Below are positions 1 through 8,598 of a DNA stretch of 56,804 nt, in pieces. Under the pieces are notes generated by a model. The model saw only the letters and a program-made list of their open reading frames with translations. It had not been told where the DNA came from and searched no databases. The position numbers and the translations under genes are program-made. Every line of letters begins with the position of its first letter. Within the stretch, counting starts at the first letter, position 1. This DNA comes from Actinomycetota bacterium. Lineage in GTDB: Bacteria; Actinomycetota; Actinomycetes; Streptosporangiales; Streptosporangiaceae. The DNA is taken from assembly GCA_027314595.1 (NCBI GenBank), contig DAHVAN010000462.1, positions 1-56,804 on the forward strand, in the 5' to 3' direction.

Positions 1-141
1 GGGAGGGAAGATGATCCTCGCCCAGACCGTAAGCCGCCCGCCGGCCTCACGCTCGGCTTCCGTTACCTCCACGCCGTCCATCCCGAACAGCACCGACGCC
101 GTATCCTGGGCAGGCGCGGACCCGCAGTCATCGATCGTCAC
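1..141 (-). CDS. ISL3-like transposase, N-terminal 47 codons only
   Basis: Open minus-strand frame with a GTG start at 141 that continues past the left edge without a stop. The visible product contains the stretch VLFGMDGVEVTEAEREAGG followed by RLTVWARI, which resembles the extreme N-terminus of ISL3-family transposases (a short beta-strand region before the CxxC zinc-binding part). The zinc-finger and DDE catalytic domains would lie outside the window. Family assignment rests on about 40 residues recalled from memory, so it is tentative. Confidence 0.5.
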   Translation of the reverse strand, partial: MTIDDCGSAPAQDTASVLFGMDGVEVTEAEREAGGRLTVWARIIFPP

Positions 142-237
142 GTCGCATCTTGCTCCCGCAGTACCGCTATGCCGCCTCTCCGCTGATCACGCAACGTAAG
201 CAAGCTATATACCGGACACGGACCAACTCGAAGACCC
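1..237 (-). mobile_element. End of an ISL3-like insertion sequence (partial, runs off the left edge)
   Basis: The first 237 bases look like the terminal part of an insertion sequence: a transposase N-terminus on the minus strand (1-141), a short untranslated stretch, then a sequence reading GGGTCTTCGAGTTGGTC on the minus strand (outer end near 237), which resembles ISL3-family terminal repeats. It abuts a truncated hydrolase gene, as expected if the element inserted into it. The other end and any target duplication lie outside the window. The boundary is inferred and may be wrong by tens of bases. Confidence 0.4.
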
Positions 238-514
238 GGATATGCCGCCTTATGGCGAGCGGAGCGTGACGACGGGCATGGGCGATCAGCGCCACCGCGT
301 CCTCGACGTCAGCGCGGATCCGGTCCGCGTCGCCGGCCGGGCCGTCGACCGGGCTACGGGCAAACCCCCGGCGCGCGTAGGTGACCACGGTGAAGCCCCC
401 GGCCAGCCTGCCCGCCACGCCGGAAAACACAGCCGGATCGCCGTTGCCGCCCACCACGAACAGCAACAGCGGACCTGCCCCACGGGTCTCGGTGTACAGC
501 CGCGCTCCTGACAC
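238..514 (-). pseudogene. Alpha/beta-hydrolase, N-terminal remnant cut by an insertion
   Basis: Starting with GTG at 514 the minus strand encodes an alpha/beta-hydrolase N-terminus: an opening strand (RLYTETRGAGPLLLFVVGG) leading to the oxyanion-hole region, then a second strand with FTVVTYARRGFARSP and the segment DVEDAVALIAHA that normally precedes the nucleophile elbow. After about residue 77 family resemblance stops, the frame runs into the ISL3-like end and terminates at 167. No Ser-nucleophile elbow, Asp or His remains, so the product cannot be a working hydrolase. Confidence 0.6.
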
Positions 515-582
515 CGGGCATACACGCCTGACAGCGGGGCCGCGCCGTCGCCTGCGAGGTTGACCAGGAGCGGAACGCGGGG

Positions 583-624
583 CGGCCTCGTGAGGGGCCG
601 GAAAATTGCCCCCTCACGAGGCCG
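583..624 (-). terminator. Rho-independent-like hairpin after the PKD-protein gene
   Basis: Arms CGGCCTCGTGAGGGG (583-597) and CCCCTCACGAGGCCG (610-624) pair perfectly over 15 bp around a 12-base loop. It sits nine bases beyond the stop of the gene ending at 633 and between it and the truncated hydrolase. There is only a weak T-tract, which is common in high-GC actinobacteria. Confidence 0.75.
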
Positions 625-632
625 AATTGCTT

Positions 633-2537
633 TCAGCAGATCTTCGCGACTACGGTGCCGGTTCCCGGATGGCCGGGATCGGGTGCGTAGCCCCCGTTCG
701 TCTTCAGTACCACCATGGCGGGGGTGTTCCCTGAGATGGCGGACCCGGACTGGGAGATCGAACTGGAGACGACGACTGCCATGTAGGCGGGCAGGGACCC
801 CGATGGCGGGGGTGTGCTGTTACCGGGATCGGTGGTCCAGTCCTGGCCGCAGGCTGCCTGTGCCGGCTGGTCCTCGAATCCCTTGAAGGCGGCGGGCGCG
901 GCGCCGCCGGTGAGAGTGTTGAGTTTCTGCCACTGCGCGCCCCAGAACGTGACCGCGTTCCCCGTCGCGGCGCTGCCGTCGCCGATCACGAAGTTGCCGC
1001 CCTGCGCGAGTCCGTAGATCAGCACCTTGGTCTGCGCATCCGCCGTGCTCCCGCCGTCATCGGCGATGTGCACTGTGATCGTGTAGTAGCCGGTGCCCGT
1101 GTAGGAGTGGCTGCCCGATACCTGGTAGGCGCCGCCGCTGCCGGTCACGGTGCCGGCCGACGTGGCGGTGCCGTCTCCCCAGTTGATGGTGGCGGTGAAG
1201 TCGGCTGGGCTGGAGGTGGCTGTGTTGGCGTCGGTGAAGTCTGCCACCGGGCCGCTGAAGGACTGGCCGCTGACCGGCAGCGGGCTGATGCCCGACGCGC
1301 TCAGGCTGGCATCGCCGACGGTCGCGCTGTCGGTGACCGTGGCTGAATTCGGCGTGTTGTCGGTGTCGGTGATCGTCACCGTGATGGCGTAGATGCCCTC
1401 ATCGCCATAGGTGTGGCTCCCTTGGACGGTGAACGGGCCTCCGGCCGGGCCGCTGATCGTGCCGGCCGTCGCGGAAGTTCCGTCACCCCAGGTGATGGAG
1501 GCTGAGTACTCGCTCGCCTGGGCGCCGGGGTTGGGATCGGTGAACGTGGCCAGGGAACCGCTGACGGCGGCCGGTTCGGTGCCGGTGAATGACTGCCCGC
1601 CGGCGGCGGTGATCGGCGGGTCCCAGATCACCTGGACATCGTTGGACGGGATTGTGCCGGCCAGGTTGGTGATCGACGCGTGCACGGCATCGGTCCCTGC
1701 CGCGTTGCCCTGGTAGGTGAAGGTCGCCTGTCCGCTAGCGCCGGTCACCGCGGTGCCGGTGCTGCCCGCGTCGGGGCCGGCGGTGACGGCGAAGTCCACC
1801 GCGGCACCCTGCAGCGGGTCATCGCAGCCGTTGGTGTAAGTGGCGATGACCGTGGCATCGGTGCCCACGTCCTGGTGCTGGCTCGCCGGGGCGAGCGTCA
1901 GCGCCGAGCCGGCACAGGCATCACTGCCGACGGGGGTCCATTGGATCGACTCATTGCTGCCTGATGGGCATGAGGCCAGGTCCCTTCCCCCGGTGTTGAG
2001 CACCTGCCCGTTGTCCGTGAAGGTGGAGACGGTCCCGTCGATGGAAACGGCGACCTGCGGGAGCAGGCCGTCGGGGGCGCAGTTGCCGGCGTATCCCTCG
2101 CCGCCGGGACCGACATCGGAAGTGTCCATGGTTCCGTCGGTGGCGCATCCGTTGCCTGTGCCATTCGCATTCTGGGTTACGATGAGCTGGTTTCCCGGTG
2201 CGATGCTGGCGGGAGCCCACATGCTGAACGTGCAGGTCGATATCTTGATCGCCACCGAGTCGATCATGACGGGGCTGCCCGAGTTATTGACAATACGGAC
2301 GGCGCCGGCGTCGAAAGTGCAGTTTCCGGTGCAGCCCTCGTAGGTAACACCGGGGCTGCCGTTCCACGGCGTTGGGAAGTTCACCGGATTGGCGCGTGCC
2401 GTGTCCGCGTAAGCGACGTACACCTCGACCCCGCCCGACGCGTGGGCTGGCGTGGCTATCGCCGCGGCGCCCAGCGGGAAAAACGCCGCCACGGCCAAGA
2501 CAGACATCAAGCGCGCGGTCGCTGATTTCGCGATCAT
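633..2537 (-). CDS. Secreted multidomain protein with Ig-like and two PKD domains
   Basis: 634-residue exported protein. Residues 1-33 form a classical signal peptide ending in AHA before SGG. Residues about 34-205 are a lamin-tail-like or cellulose-binding-like beta region rich in paired cysteines (CTGNC, SCPSG). About 210-305 is an Ig-like (Big) domain. Two PKD repeats follow, each with the diagnostic WGDGT motif (Trp 350 and Trp 453) and the G-x-Y-x-I-T-V-T strand. About 510-634 is a C-terminal module (NFVIGDGSAATGNAVTFWG; paired Cys) often seen after PKD repeats in soil bacteria. No catalytic domain is visible; an adhesive or surface/matrix role is inferred. Translation start is supported by AAGGAG (2549-2554) eleven bases before the ATG. 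A strong hairpin follows the stop. Confidence 0.75.
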   Translation of the reverse strand: MIAKSATARLMSVLAVAAFFPLGAAAIATPAHASGGVEVYVAYADTARANPVNFPTPWNGSPGVTYEGCTGNCTFDAGAVRIVNNSGSPVMIDSVAIKISTCTFSMWAPASIAPGNQLIVTQNANGTGNGCATDGTMDTSDVGPGGEGYAGNCAPDGLLPQVAVSIDGTVSTFTDNGQVLNTGGRDLASCPSGSNESIQWTPVGSDACAGSALTLAPASQHQDVGTDATVIATYTNGCDDPLQGAAVDFAVTAGPDAGSTGTAVTGASGQATFTYQGNAAGTDAVHASITNLAGTIPSNDVQVIWDPPITAAGGQSFTGTEPAAVSGSLATFTDPNPGAQASEYSASITWGDGTSATAGTISGPAGGPFTVQGSHTYGDEGIYAITVTITDTDNTPNSATVTDSATVGDASLSASGISPLPVSGQSFSGPVADFTDANTATSSPADFTATINWGDGTATSAGTVTGSGGAYQVSGSHSYTGTGYYTITVHIADDGGSTADAQTKVLIYGLAQGGNFVIGDGSAATGNAVTFWGAQWQKLNTLTGGAAPAAFKGFEDQPAQAACGQDWTTDPGNSTPPPSGSLPAYMAVVVSSSISQSGSAISGNTPAMVVLKTNGGYAPDPGHPGTGTVVAKIC

Positions 2538-3001
2538 TAAAGTAAGGTCTCCTTTCTTTTTAGGCCCAGCGGCTTCCAGGATTATCTTGGTGAGTTCGCG
2601 CTAGGCCCCTAAAGGAGACGCGGGAGCCAGGATTCCAGTTGACAACGACGGCACGCGTTACCCAAAGGACTGCTGCCTGGTCCCGGCGGCAGGCTCCGCC
2701 GCGCCTGACCCGGATTCACGCGCGTTGGCTTGCGACTAGTCGGAATGTGCGGAATTGTCAATTCAGTGCGCGTCGATGTGGGCCGCTGATCATGTTGAGT
2801 TGAGTCGGTCCCGGCGCGTCGTGCTTGCGGTCCAAGAGGCACCTGCGCGAGGATCAAAAGCGTCCCCGGCGAATCCTGACCACGCACAACACGATTCTTG
2901 CCCGCGCCAGAGGGGGGATATGTATGCGACCAAAATCTCCAGTACGCACCAAACTCAACACCCCGAGTCGGCGTTCGGTGTGGTTTAGATCGAGTCTCTG
3001 G
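2538..3001. other. Intergenic region between the PKD gene and the IS701-like element
   Basis: About 460 bases with no supported gene. The only clear element is the ribosome-binding site of the PKD gene at 2549-2554. Open frames present here are arginine- and proline-rich with no recognisable motif. The promoter of the PKD gene must lie here but no convincing -35/-10 pair was picked. Confidence 0.5.
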
Positions 3002-3010
3002 CTCCCTGGA

Positions 3011-3024
3011 GTTTCGCAGTTATG
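3011..3024 (+). repeat. Left terminal inverted repeat of the IS701-like element
   Basis: GTTTCGCAGTTATG. It matches the right end at 12 of 14 positions in inverted orientation and includes the TAA stop of the transposase (minus strand, 3020-3022). Confidence 0.6.
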
Positions 3025-4426
3025 CGGCTGCTGCGGCCCAGGCTGCGTTGACGGCGCGGATTTGCTCGGGGGTGGGCTGAGCTGCGGAACCGCCGGAAAT
3101 GCGGGCGGTGATCAGGACGCGGCGGAGCTTGGCGAGCATGTCCTCGAAGGCGGGCTCGGTCTTGTCCGTGTACCAGGGCTGGTCTTCGCGGCGGTCGTCG
3201 ATGTCGGCGGGGTCGTGACCGTGGCGGGCGTACCAGATGACGACGATCGCCGAGACGAGCATGGCGAACGGGATGGTGCGCTCGACGGCTTTCTGCACGC
3301 GGTTGCGGGCCTCGCCGGCGCCGGGGGCGTTGCGGGCGTCGCCGAAGGCTTGCTCGATCTCCCAGCGGCCGGCGTACCGGGCGACGAGGTCGGCGGGGCT
3401 GGCGGCCAGGTCGGTCGTGACCAGGGCAAGGTCGTAGCCGTCGGCGGTGTCCTGGTCGCGGGACAGGATAAGCCGGACCGGGGTGGTCTTGAAGGATCCG
3501 TACCACAGGCAGGTGATCCCGGCGACGTGCTTGACCTGGCCGCGGCCGTAGGCGCGGATCACCCGGGTCTCCCACGCGCAGGTCTTCGCGATGTCGCCGG
3601 GCTCGCCGAGGCAGGCGCCCCTGGCCCGGGGGCGTCCGCGCTTGCCGGTGCGGGGCGGGGCGGGTGCGTACAGCTTGGCGTTGCGCGGGATCCGGCAGGT
3701 CCAGGTGACGTTCGGCGGCAGTTCCCGCACCGCGGGCCCGTGGCAGGCGGCATCGGCGACGGCGTGGACGGTCCGGTCCGGGAACGCGGCCGCGAGCAGC
3801 GCGACCAGCGCCGCGGCGGTATCGACCTTGGACGGGCCTTTCTTCTTCGCCGCCGTTTCCGTTGCCGCGGGCTGCTTCCCGGCAGTGCCCTTCGCACCCC
3901 CCGTCCCCTTTTTCCCGTTCTTTCCCTTCTTTTTCCCGGGGACGTGGAGGCGGACCAGGACAGGCAGCCCGATCTCCCGGCGGCAGAACGGGACCTGGAC
4001 CAGCAGCGCGACGGCCACGAAGCAGTTGCCGTAGCTGATCTTGCCTAGGGAGGGACTGCTGCCGTCATGCTGCCATGCCGCGCCGTGGACCTTGCGCCCG
4101 GACCGCCGGAACACCGAGTCGTCGACCGCGGCCCGCAGGTCAGCGCCGGGCGGGACCAGGAGCATTACCGCGGCCTGCGCGATGCCCAGGCCGAGCTGGC
4201 CGATCTCCCAGCGGGCGCGGGCGAAGAAGCAGTGCGCCCGGTCATGCGGCCACGCCCGGTGCAGGCACGCGCCCGGCAGCATCCCGGTCACCGTCCGCCG
4301 GCGCGCCTGCCCGGCCAGGCCCGCGGCCAGGCCGCAGAACGTCACGAACGACGGGGCGGTGAAGCACGGGCGCAGCGCGGCAAGGATCTCCATCAGCGAG
4401 CCCGGCAGGTTAAGGACAGGAGGCAT
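3020..4426 (-). CDS. IS701/IS4-like DDE transposase
   Basis: 468-residue DDE-fold transposase that would cut and join the element ends. Candidate catalytic residues are Asp102/Asp103 (AVDDSVFRRSG), Asp225 (AVADAACHG) and Glu356 or Glu358 in YAGRWEIEQAFGDARN, the Y-x2-R-W-x-I-E signature of this superfamily. A Lys/Gly/Ala-rich insert (about 175-205) separates the first and second catalytic regions. The length is usual for IS701-type enzymes and the frame is uninterrupted, so it may be active. ATG start; an internal Met twelve codons later is an alternative. Confidence 0.85.
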   Translation of the reverse strand: MPPVLNLPGSLMEILAALRPCFTAPSFVTFCGLAAGLAGQARRRTVTGMLPGACLHRAWPHDRAHCFFARARWEIGQLGLGIAQAAVMLLVPPGADLRAAVDDSVFRRSGRKVHGAAWQHDGSSPSLGKISYGNCFVAVALLVQVPFCRREIGLPVLVRLHVPGKKKGKNGKKGTGGAKGTAGKQPAATETAAKKKGPSKVDTAAALVALLAAAFPDRTVHAVADAACHGPAVRELPPNVTWTCRIPRNAKLYAPAPPRTGKRGRPRARGACLGEPGDIAKTCAWETRVIRAYGRGQVKHVAGITCLWYGSFKTTPVRLILSRDQDTADGYDLALVTTDLAASPADLVARYAGRWEIEQAFGDARNAPGAGEARNRVQKAVERTIPFAMLVSAIVVIWYARHGHDPADIDDRREDQPWYTDKTEPAFEDMLAKLRRVLITARISGGSAAQPTPEQIRAVNAAWAAAAA

Positions 4427-4576
4427 CGGCGGGTTCCCTCAGCATGAGGCGGACGTAAGCACCGCCGATGCTCCCGCTTTCCGCCCGCCGGGTCACGCAC
4501 CGAAAGCCCGTTGACCCGCGTGTGTCATGCCAGATGCAGTCAAACCATGCCAGGCACGCCCTCAGCCATACCAGTC

Positions 4577-4591
4577 ACAAAAGTGCGAAAC
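4577..4591 (-). repeat. Right terminal inverted repeat of the IS701-like element
   Basis: On the minus strand this reads GTTTCGCACTTTTGT, pairing with the left end at 3011-3024 (12 of 14). Confidence 0.6.
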
Positions 4592-4606
4592 ACGAGTGGC
4601 TCCGGC

Positions 4607-5471
4607 GGCCCCACAGAATTCCCGCAGGCCGGGGTCCGGGCGGGGCAACCTTGCGAATGAAACGGCATTGCCCGGATACGGCGGCGCTGCTGCTAGCGGT
4701 GCCCTTGTTACCCCTCATAAGTCTTTATGATTTTGATGTCAGGGTTGACGCTGAATCGCCGGCCTGGCTAGCGAGGACCGGGACCTGGGAACGCGCGGCT
4801 GAACTCGTGCTCGCGACGAATAATGTCAAGACGCTTGACATCTGCAGGATGTTAAGGTACCAAGGCACTCTTGGCGGCACGGTCCGGGCGCTGGAGAACT
4901 GGCAGCACGTTGAGCTGCCCCGGGCTGGTGGCGGGCCGCTGCGGGTGACCGGGGGTGCCTGCCCGGCATGGCCCGCCCGGTCAGCCGCGCCTGCTCCCAG
5001 GACAGCAGGCTGAGCGGGTCGCCTGGCGCCTCCCAGAAGGCCGCCTCGTCCACCATCGAGTTCAACACCAGGCGGACTGCGGATGCCGCTCCCAGCCATC
5101 GGGGAGGTCCGGCGGTCCGGTCAGGCGGCGTGGACCGGGGGCGGGACGAACTCGGCGAGGGGCGCGCCCCCGGCAGCTTCCGCCTGTTGCCTGGCGCGCT
5201 GGCCCGCGGCGGAGGACGGCGCCGCGGCAGACGGCGGTGTGGGGCGAGCTGACGCGCCCGTGCTGGTCGGGACCCCGGTCGGTGACGTGGAATTACGTGT
5301 GCCGCACAACTCGCGCGTTCCGGTTTTGTAGCGGCCCGATAGGGCCGGATTCCGGTGCTTGGCGGCTGTTGTGCGCAGGTCTAGGGTTTGGTCACAGAGC
5401 GGTTACACAGGCTCCCGCCGCACGAATCAAGGCTCGTGGTCCGCGGGGCCCCGAACTGGAGGGCCGTCACG
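4607..5471. other. Gene-poor region between IS701-like element and aldehyde dehydrogenase
   Basis: About 860 bases without a gene I can support. Open frames are low-information. A minus-strand stretch near 4970-5065 (VLNSMVDEAAFWEAPGDPLS) has a protein-like composition and may be the eroded end of a gene, but I do not recognise it. The region holds one conspicuous palindrome overlapping a TTGACA hexamer (4823-4841). Confidence 0.4.
4823..4841 (+). promoter_or_regulatory. Perfect 8-bp inverted repeat overlapping a TTGACA -35-like hexamer
   Basis: ATGTCAAG (4823-4830), spacer ACG, CTTGACAT (4834-4841). The right arm contains TTGACA (4835-4840). A good -10 at the right spacing is not obvious (TACCAA after 17 bases is the best). 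It looks like an operator placed on a promoter, but no gene starts soon after it. Confidence 0.4.
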
Positions 5472-6974
5472 ATGAGCATCGCGAGCGAGGCGAGTGCGCC
5501 GATCCGCAATGCGGACCGCTTCTTCATTGGCGGGCAGTGGGTGGCACCCTCGTCTGATGCCACGATCAAGATCATTGACCCAGGTACCGAAGAGCTGTAC
5601 TTCACGGTTGCCGAGGCGCAAGCCGCCGACATCGCGCGCGCCGTGGGAGCGGCGCGGGAAGCCTTCGACAACGGTCCGTGGCCGCGGCTGACGCACGAGC
5701 GCCGGGCCGAGTACCTGCGCGCGCTCGCGGCCGAGGTCCGCAAGACGGGCGAGCACGTCGCCCAGGTGTGGCCGCGCGAGGCCGGCGTGATTTACCCGAT
5801 GGCCAAGTTCGCCGCATCCGGGGCCGCGGCGAGCTTCGACTACTACGCGGACCTGGCCGCCACGTTCGCGTGGGAGGAGCCGTCGCGGCCCGCGCGGGGC
5901 GGGTTCGGCCTGCTCGTCCGCGAGCCAGTCGGCGTGGTCGGGGCCATCATCCCGTGGAATGCGCCGATGCCGCAGATCGGCATGAAGCTGGCGCCCGCGC
6001 TGATCGCCGGGTGCACGGTCATTCTCAAGACCTCGCCGGAGGCGCCCGGTGAGGGGTACCTGTTCGCCGAGGCGGCCGAGGCGGCCGGACTGCCGCCGGG
6101 CGTGATCAACGTGGTGACCGCGGACCGTGAGGTTTCCGAGCTTCTTGTCCGCGACCCCCGGGTGGACAAGATCTCCTTCACCGGTTCCACCGCCGCCGGC
6201 CGCAAGATCGCCTCGATCTGCGGCGAGCGGATCGCCCGCTGCACCCTGGAGCTTGGCGGCAAGTCCGCCGCGGTGATCCTCGATGACGCGGACTTCGAGT
6301 CGGCGGCGACCGCGCTGGCCCGGGCGGAGTGCATCCTGGCCGGCCAGGTGTGCGCCTCGCTGACCCGGATCGTGGTCACCCGGCAGCACCACGACCAGAT
6401 GGTCGAGGCGCTGGCGGCCTCCTTCTCGCAGGTGAAGGTGGGCAACCAGTTCGATCCCGCGTCGCAGATGGGACCGCTGGCGGCCAGGCGGCAGCGAGAC
6501 CGGGTCGAGGGCTACATCGCCAAGGGGATCGAGAGCGGCGCCAAGCTGGTCACGGGCGGCGGGCGGCCCAGGGACCTGGATCGCGGCTGGTACGTCGAGC
6601 CGACAGTGTTCGGGAACGTGGACAACTCCTCGGTGATCGCGCAGGAGGAGATCTTCGGCCCGGTGCTGTCGGTGATTCCCGCCGCTGACGAAGCCGACGC
6701 GGTGCGGATCGCCAACGACACGATCTACGGCCTGAACTCCGCGGTGTTTACCGCCGACGTGGAGCGGGCCCGGCAAATCGCCGGGCAGATCCGCGCCGGG
6801 ACCGTCGGGCACAACGGCTTCAAGTCGGACTCCAACATCGGATTCGGCGGCTTCAAGCAGTCCGGAATCGGCCGCGAGGGCGGGCGCGAGGGCCTGCTGC
6901 CCTTCCTGGAATCCAAGACGGTCCTGCTGGACGGCCCGCCAGCCCGTTACGCCGACACCCAGTCCCAGGGCTGA
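5472..6974 (+). CDS. NAD(P)-dependent aldehyde dehydrogenase
   Basis: 500-residue enzyme of the aldehyde dehydrogenase superfamily, oxidising an aldehyde to the carboxylic acid with NAD(P)+. The full catalytic set is visible: Asn163 (IIPWNAPMP), general base Glu260 in TLELGGKSA and nucleophile Cys294 in AGQVCASLTR. The Rossmann region (FTGSTAAGRKIAS) and the C-terminal EEIFGPVLSV and GGFKQSGIGREGG motifs are present. I chose ATG 5472 because GGAGGG (5458-5463) lies eight bases upstream; an in-frame extension to 5388 lacks a site. The substrate cannot be read from sequence. It is convergent with the transporter gene ending at 6983. Confidence 0.88.
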   Translation: MSIASEASAPIRNADRFFIGGQWVAPSSDATIKIIDPGTEELYFTVAEAQAADIARAVGAAREAFDNGPWPRLTHERRAEYLRALAAEVRKTGEHVAQVWPREAGVIYPMAKFAASGAAASFDYYADLAATFAWEEPSRPARGGFGLLVREPVGVVGAIIPWNAPMPQIGMKLAPALIAGCTVILKTSPEAPGEGYLFAEAAEAAGLPPGVINVVTADREVSELLVRDPRVDKISFTGSTAAGRKIASICGERIARCTLELGGKSAAVILDDADFESAATALARAECILAGQVCASLTRIVVTRQHHDQMVEALAASFSQVKVGNQFDPASQMGPLAARRQRDRVEGYIAKGIESGAKLVTGGGRPRDLDRGWYVEPTVFGNVDNSSVIAQEEIFGPVLSVIPAADEADAVRIANDTIYGLNSAVFTADVERARQIAGQIRAGTVGHNGFKSDSNIGFGGFKQSGIGREGGREGLLPFLESKTVLLDGPPARYADTQSQG

Positions 6975-6982
6975 GCGTCCAG

Positions 6983-7861
6983 TCAGGGTTCCTTCCCGGC
7001 AGGGTCAGTGCGCGGAGCCGGCTGAGCGGACTGCGGCGCCTGCTGGCGCCCGAGCGTGACCGCGCTCGCGACCAGGCAGGCGAACGCGGCGATCTGCAGC
7101 ACGGCCCGCGTCCCGTGCGGCAGCGTCTCGTCGAACAGCACGAACCCGGCTGCGATCGGGACCGCGTTGGTCGCCATCGTCGCCAGGCCGGCCGCGGTCA
7201 GCGCGTCGCCCCGCTGGTAGGCCCACTGCAGCACGCTGGTCCCCACGGCGTAGGCCACGATCAGCGTGGCCAGCGCGGCCAGCCATCCCCCGCCGTAGCC
7301 CACCAGCTTGGCGGAGATGTCGCCGTCGGCGAACAGCAGCCCGGCGGCCAGCCCAAGTGAGGCGGCGCGGGCAAAGCGCGTCCGCGTGGCGATCAGCAGC
7401 GCCGCGCCGCCGCCGCACGCCGCGAGCCAGATGATGACGGCGAGCACCGCTGGACGCTCATCGGACTCTGTGGTGTCCACCAGTGAGAGCGCCAGGAACA
7501 CCAGTCCGGCCACCGCCAGCACCACGGCGGCCTGCTCGCGCCGGGCGAGCCGGGACGGGTGCCCGCGTGCGGTGGCGACCGCAAGGACGGCGACGCCGGA
7601 CGCGGCTACCGCTTGCACCAGTGAGAGCGCCGCGAGCCGCAGCGCGGCCACGTACATCAGCCAGCCCGCGGTCTCGGCCGCGAACGCGGCCAGCCAGCGC
7701 CGGTCGCTGAGCAGGAGCCGCACTGACTTCAAGGGGCGGCGCGGCGACAGCGGCGGCAGCGCCGCCGCCGCGTCGTGTTCCAGCGAGTAGGCCATGTTGG
7801 TGACCACCGCCGAGGCGAACGCGACAGTAAGCCCGACCCAAACTGGCGGCACCCTGCGCAC
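6983..7861 (-). CDS. DMT/EamA-like integral membrane transporter
   Basis: 292 residues with about nine to ten hydrophobic segments in two similar halves, as in drug/metabolite transporters of the EamA type. Short polar loops and a Pro/Ala-rich cytoplasmic tail (QQAPQSAQPAPRTDPAG) are visible. Substrate unknown. It ends only eight bases from the convergent aldehyde dehydrogenase stop; no terminator hairpin was seen between them. Start at 7861 is the first in-frame start; no strong ribosome-binding site. Confidence 0.7.
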   Translation of the reverse strand: MRRVPPVWVGLTVAFASAVVTNMAYSLEHDAAAALPPLSPRRPLKSVRLLLSDRRWLAAFAAETAGWLMYVAALRLAALSLVQAVAASGVAVLAVATARGHPSRLARREQAAVVLAVAGLVFLALSLVDTTESDERPAVLAVIIWLAACGGGAALLIATRTRFARAASLGLAAGLLFADGDISAKLVGYGGGWLAALATLIVAYAVGTSVLQWAYQRGDALTAAGLATMATNAVPIAAGFVLFDETLPHGTRAVLQIAAFACLVASAVTLGRQQAPQSAQPAPRTDPAGKEP

Positions 7862-8000
7862 AGTACCACTAGAGCCGGCCGGCCGGGCCGCCAGGCACGC
7901 CGTCCGTCAGCGATGGCAGTCGTCCCCGGTAGCAGGGCCGTTGGCCGTCCGCCGGACCTATGGCGCGGCCGGCGGGACATCCGGCGACTTCGTGCTCGGC

Positions 8001-8558
8001 ATGAACCGGTGGGTGCTCCGGGTAGCCGGCTACGCCGGGCTGATGACCGACCGGTATCCGCCGTTCCGGCTGGACATGGGCGGCCGCGATCCCGGCACGC
8101 TGACGCTTCCGCCGGCGGGCGGCCCGGCTCCTGCGGACCTGCGTGGCGCGGCGGACCTGGGACAGGCGCCGCCGCCGGGGCAGCCAGGCGGATGGACGGG
8201 CGGCCGGATCGTCTCGGCTGTGGCCGGCGCGGTGCTCGTGCTCTGCTCGGCCGGCCTGCTCGGCGGCAGCGGCGTCGCGCTGTGGGCGCAGGCCAGCCGG
8301 CACGACGGCTACGCCGATCTCGGCACCGCCACCTACAGCGTCCCCGGTTACGCGGTCGCCAGCGACACCATCGGGCTGCACCTGTCCGCCGGCCTCGTCT
8401 CGGACCTGGTCCGCGTTACCGCGGTGAATCGACGCCAAGGCGGAACTTCTACAGGTAACGTAGATGCATGCTTGCGAGGGCGGGATGCGAGTGGCGGCCA
8501 AGCGCGGCAGCCCGGCACATTGGTGCGGACACCGGGCGGCGGGCCTGTGAAGAGCTGA
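8001..8558 (+). pseudogene. Rearranged fragment of a DUF4389-type membrane protein
   Basis: The frame contains two recognisable pieces in an unusual order. First comes the end of a DUF4389 domain, MNRWVLRVAGYAGLMTDRY followed by PPFRLDMGG. Then comes a single membrane segment (GRIVSAVAGAVLVLCSAGLL) with WAQASRHDGYADLGTATYSV, which in the proteins I know belongs at the N-terminus, before DUF4389. After about 8420 resemblance stops. Resemblance begins abruptly just upstream of 8001 without a start codon or ribosome-binding site. I read this as deletion/rearrangement debris, not a working gene. The family has no known biochemical role. Confidence 0.5.
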
Positions 8559-8598
8559 AGATTGCCCAGCGGCTCGTTATGCAGGCAGGGCGAGCGGC

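Larger units (their letters stand above)
3002..4600 (-). mobile_element. IS701-like insertion sequence
   Basis: A single transposase gene (3020-4426) is bracketed by imperfect inverted ends. The left end carries GTTTCGCAGTTATG (3011-3024, overlapping the transposase stop codon) and the right end, read on the minus strand, carries GTTTCGCACTTTTG (4591-4578), 12 of 14 identical. The flanking outer bases (CTCCCTGGA on the left, CCACTCGT on the right read inward) are also similar. Outer limits are approximate and I could not identify a target-site duplication with confidence. Confidence 0.65.

Noticed and set aside
2609-2887. 92-codon minus-strand ORF upstream of the PKD gene
   Set aside because: Arg/Pro/Thr-rich, no site, no recognisable motif.
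4468-5013. 181-codon plus-strand ORF after the IS701-like element
   Set aside because: Starts inside the element, no ribosome-binding site, low-information sequence apart from one short hydrophobic run.
5427-6812. 461-codon minus-strand open frame opposite the aldehyde dehydrogenase
   Set aside because: Same kind of GC artefact; the plus strand carries all catalytic residues.
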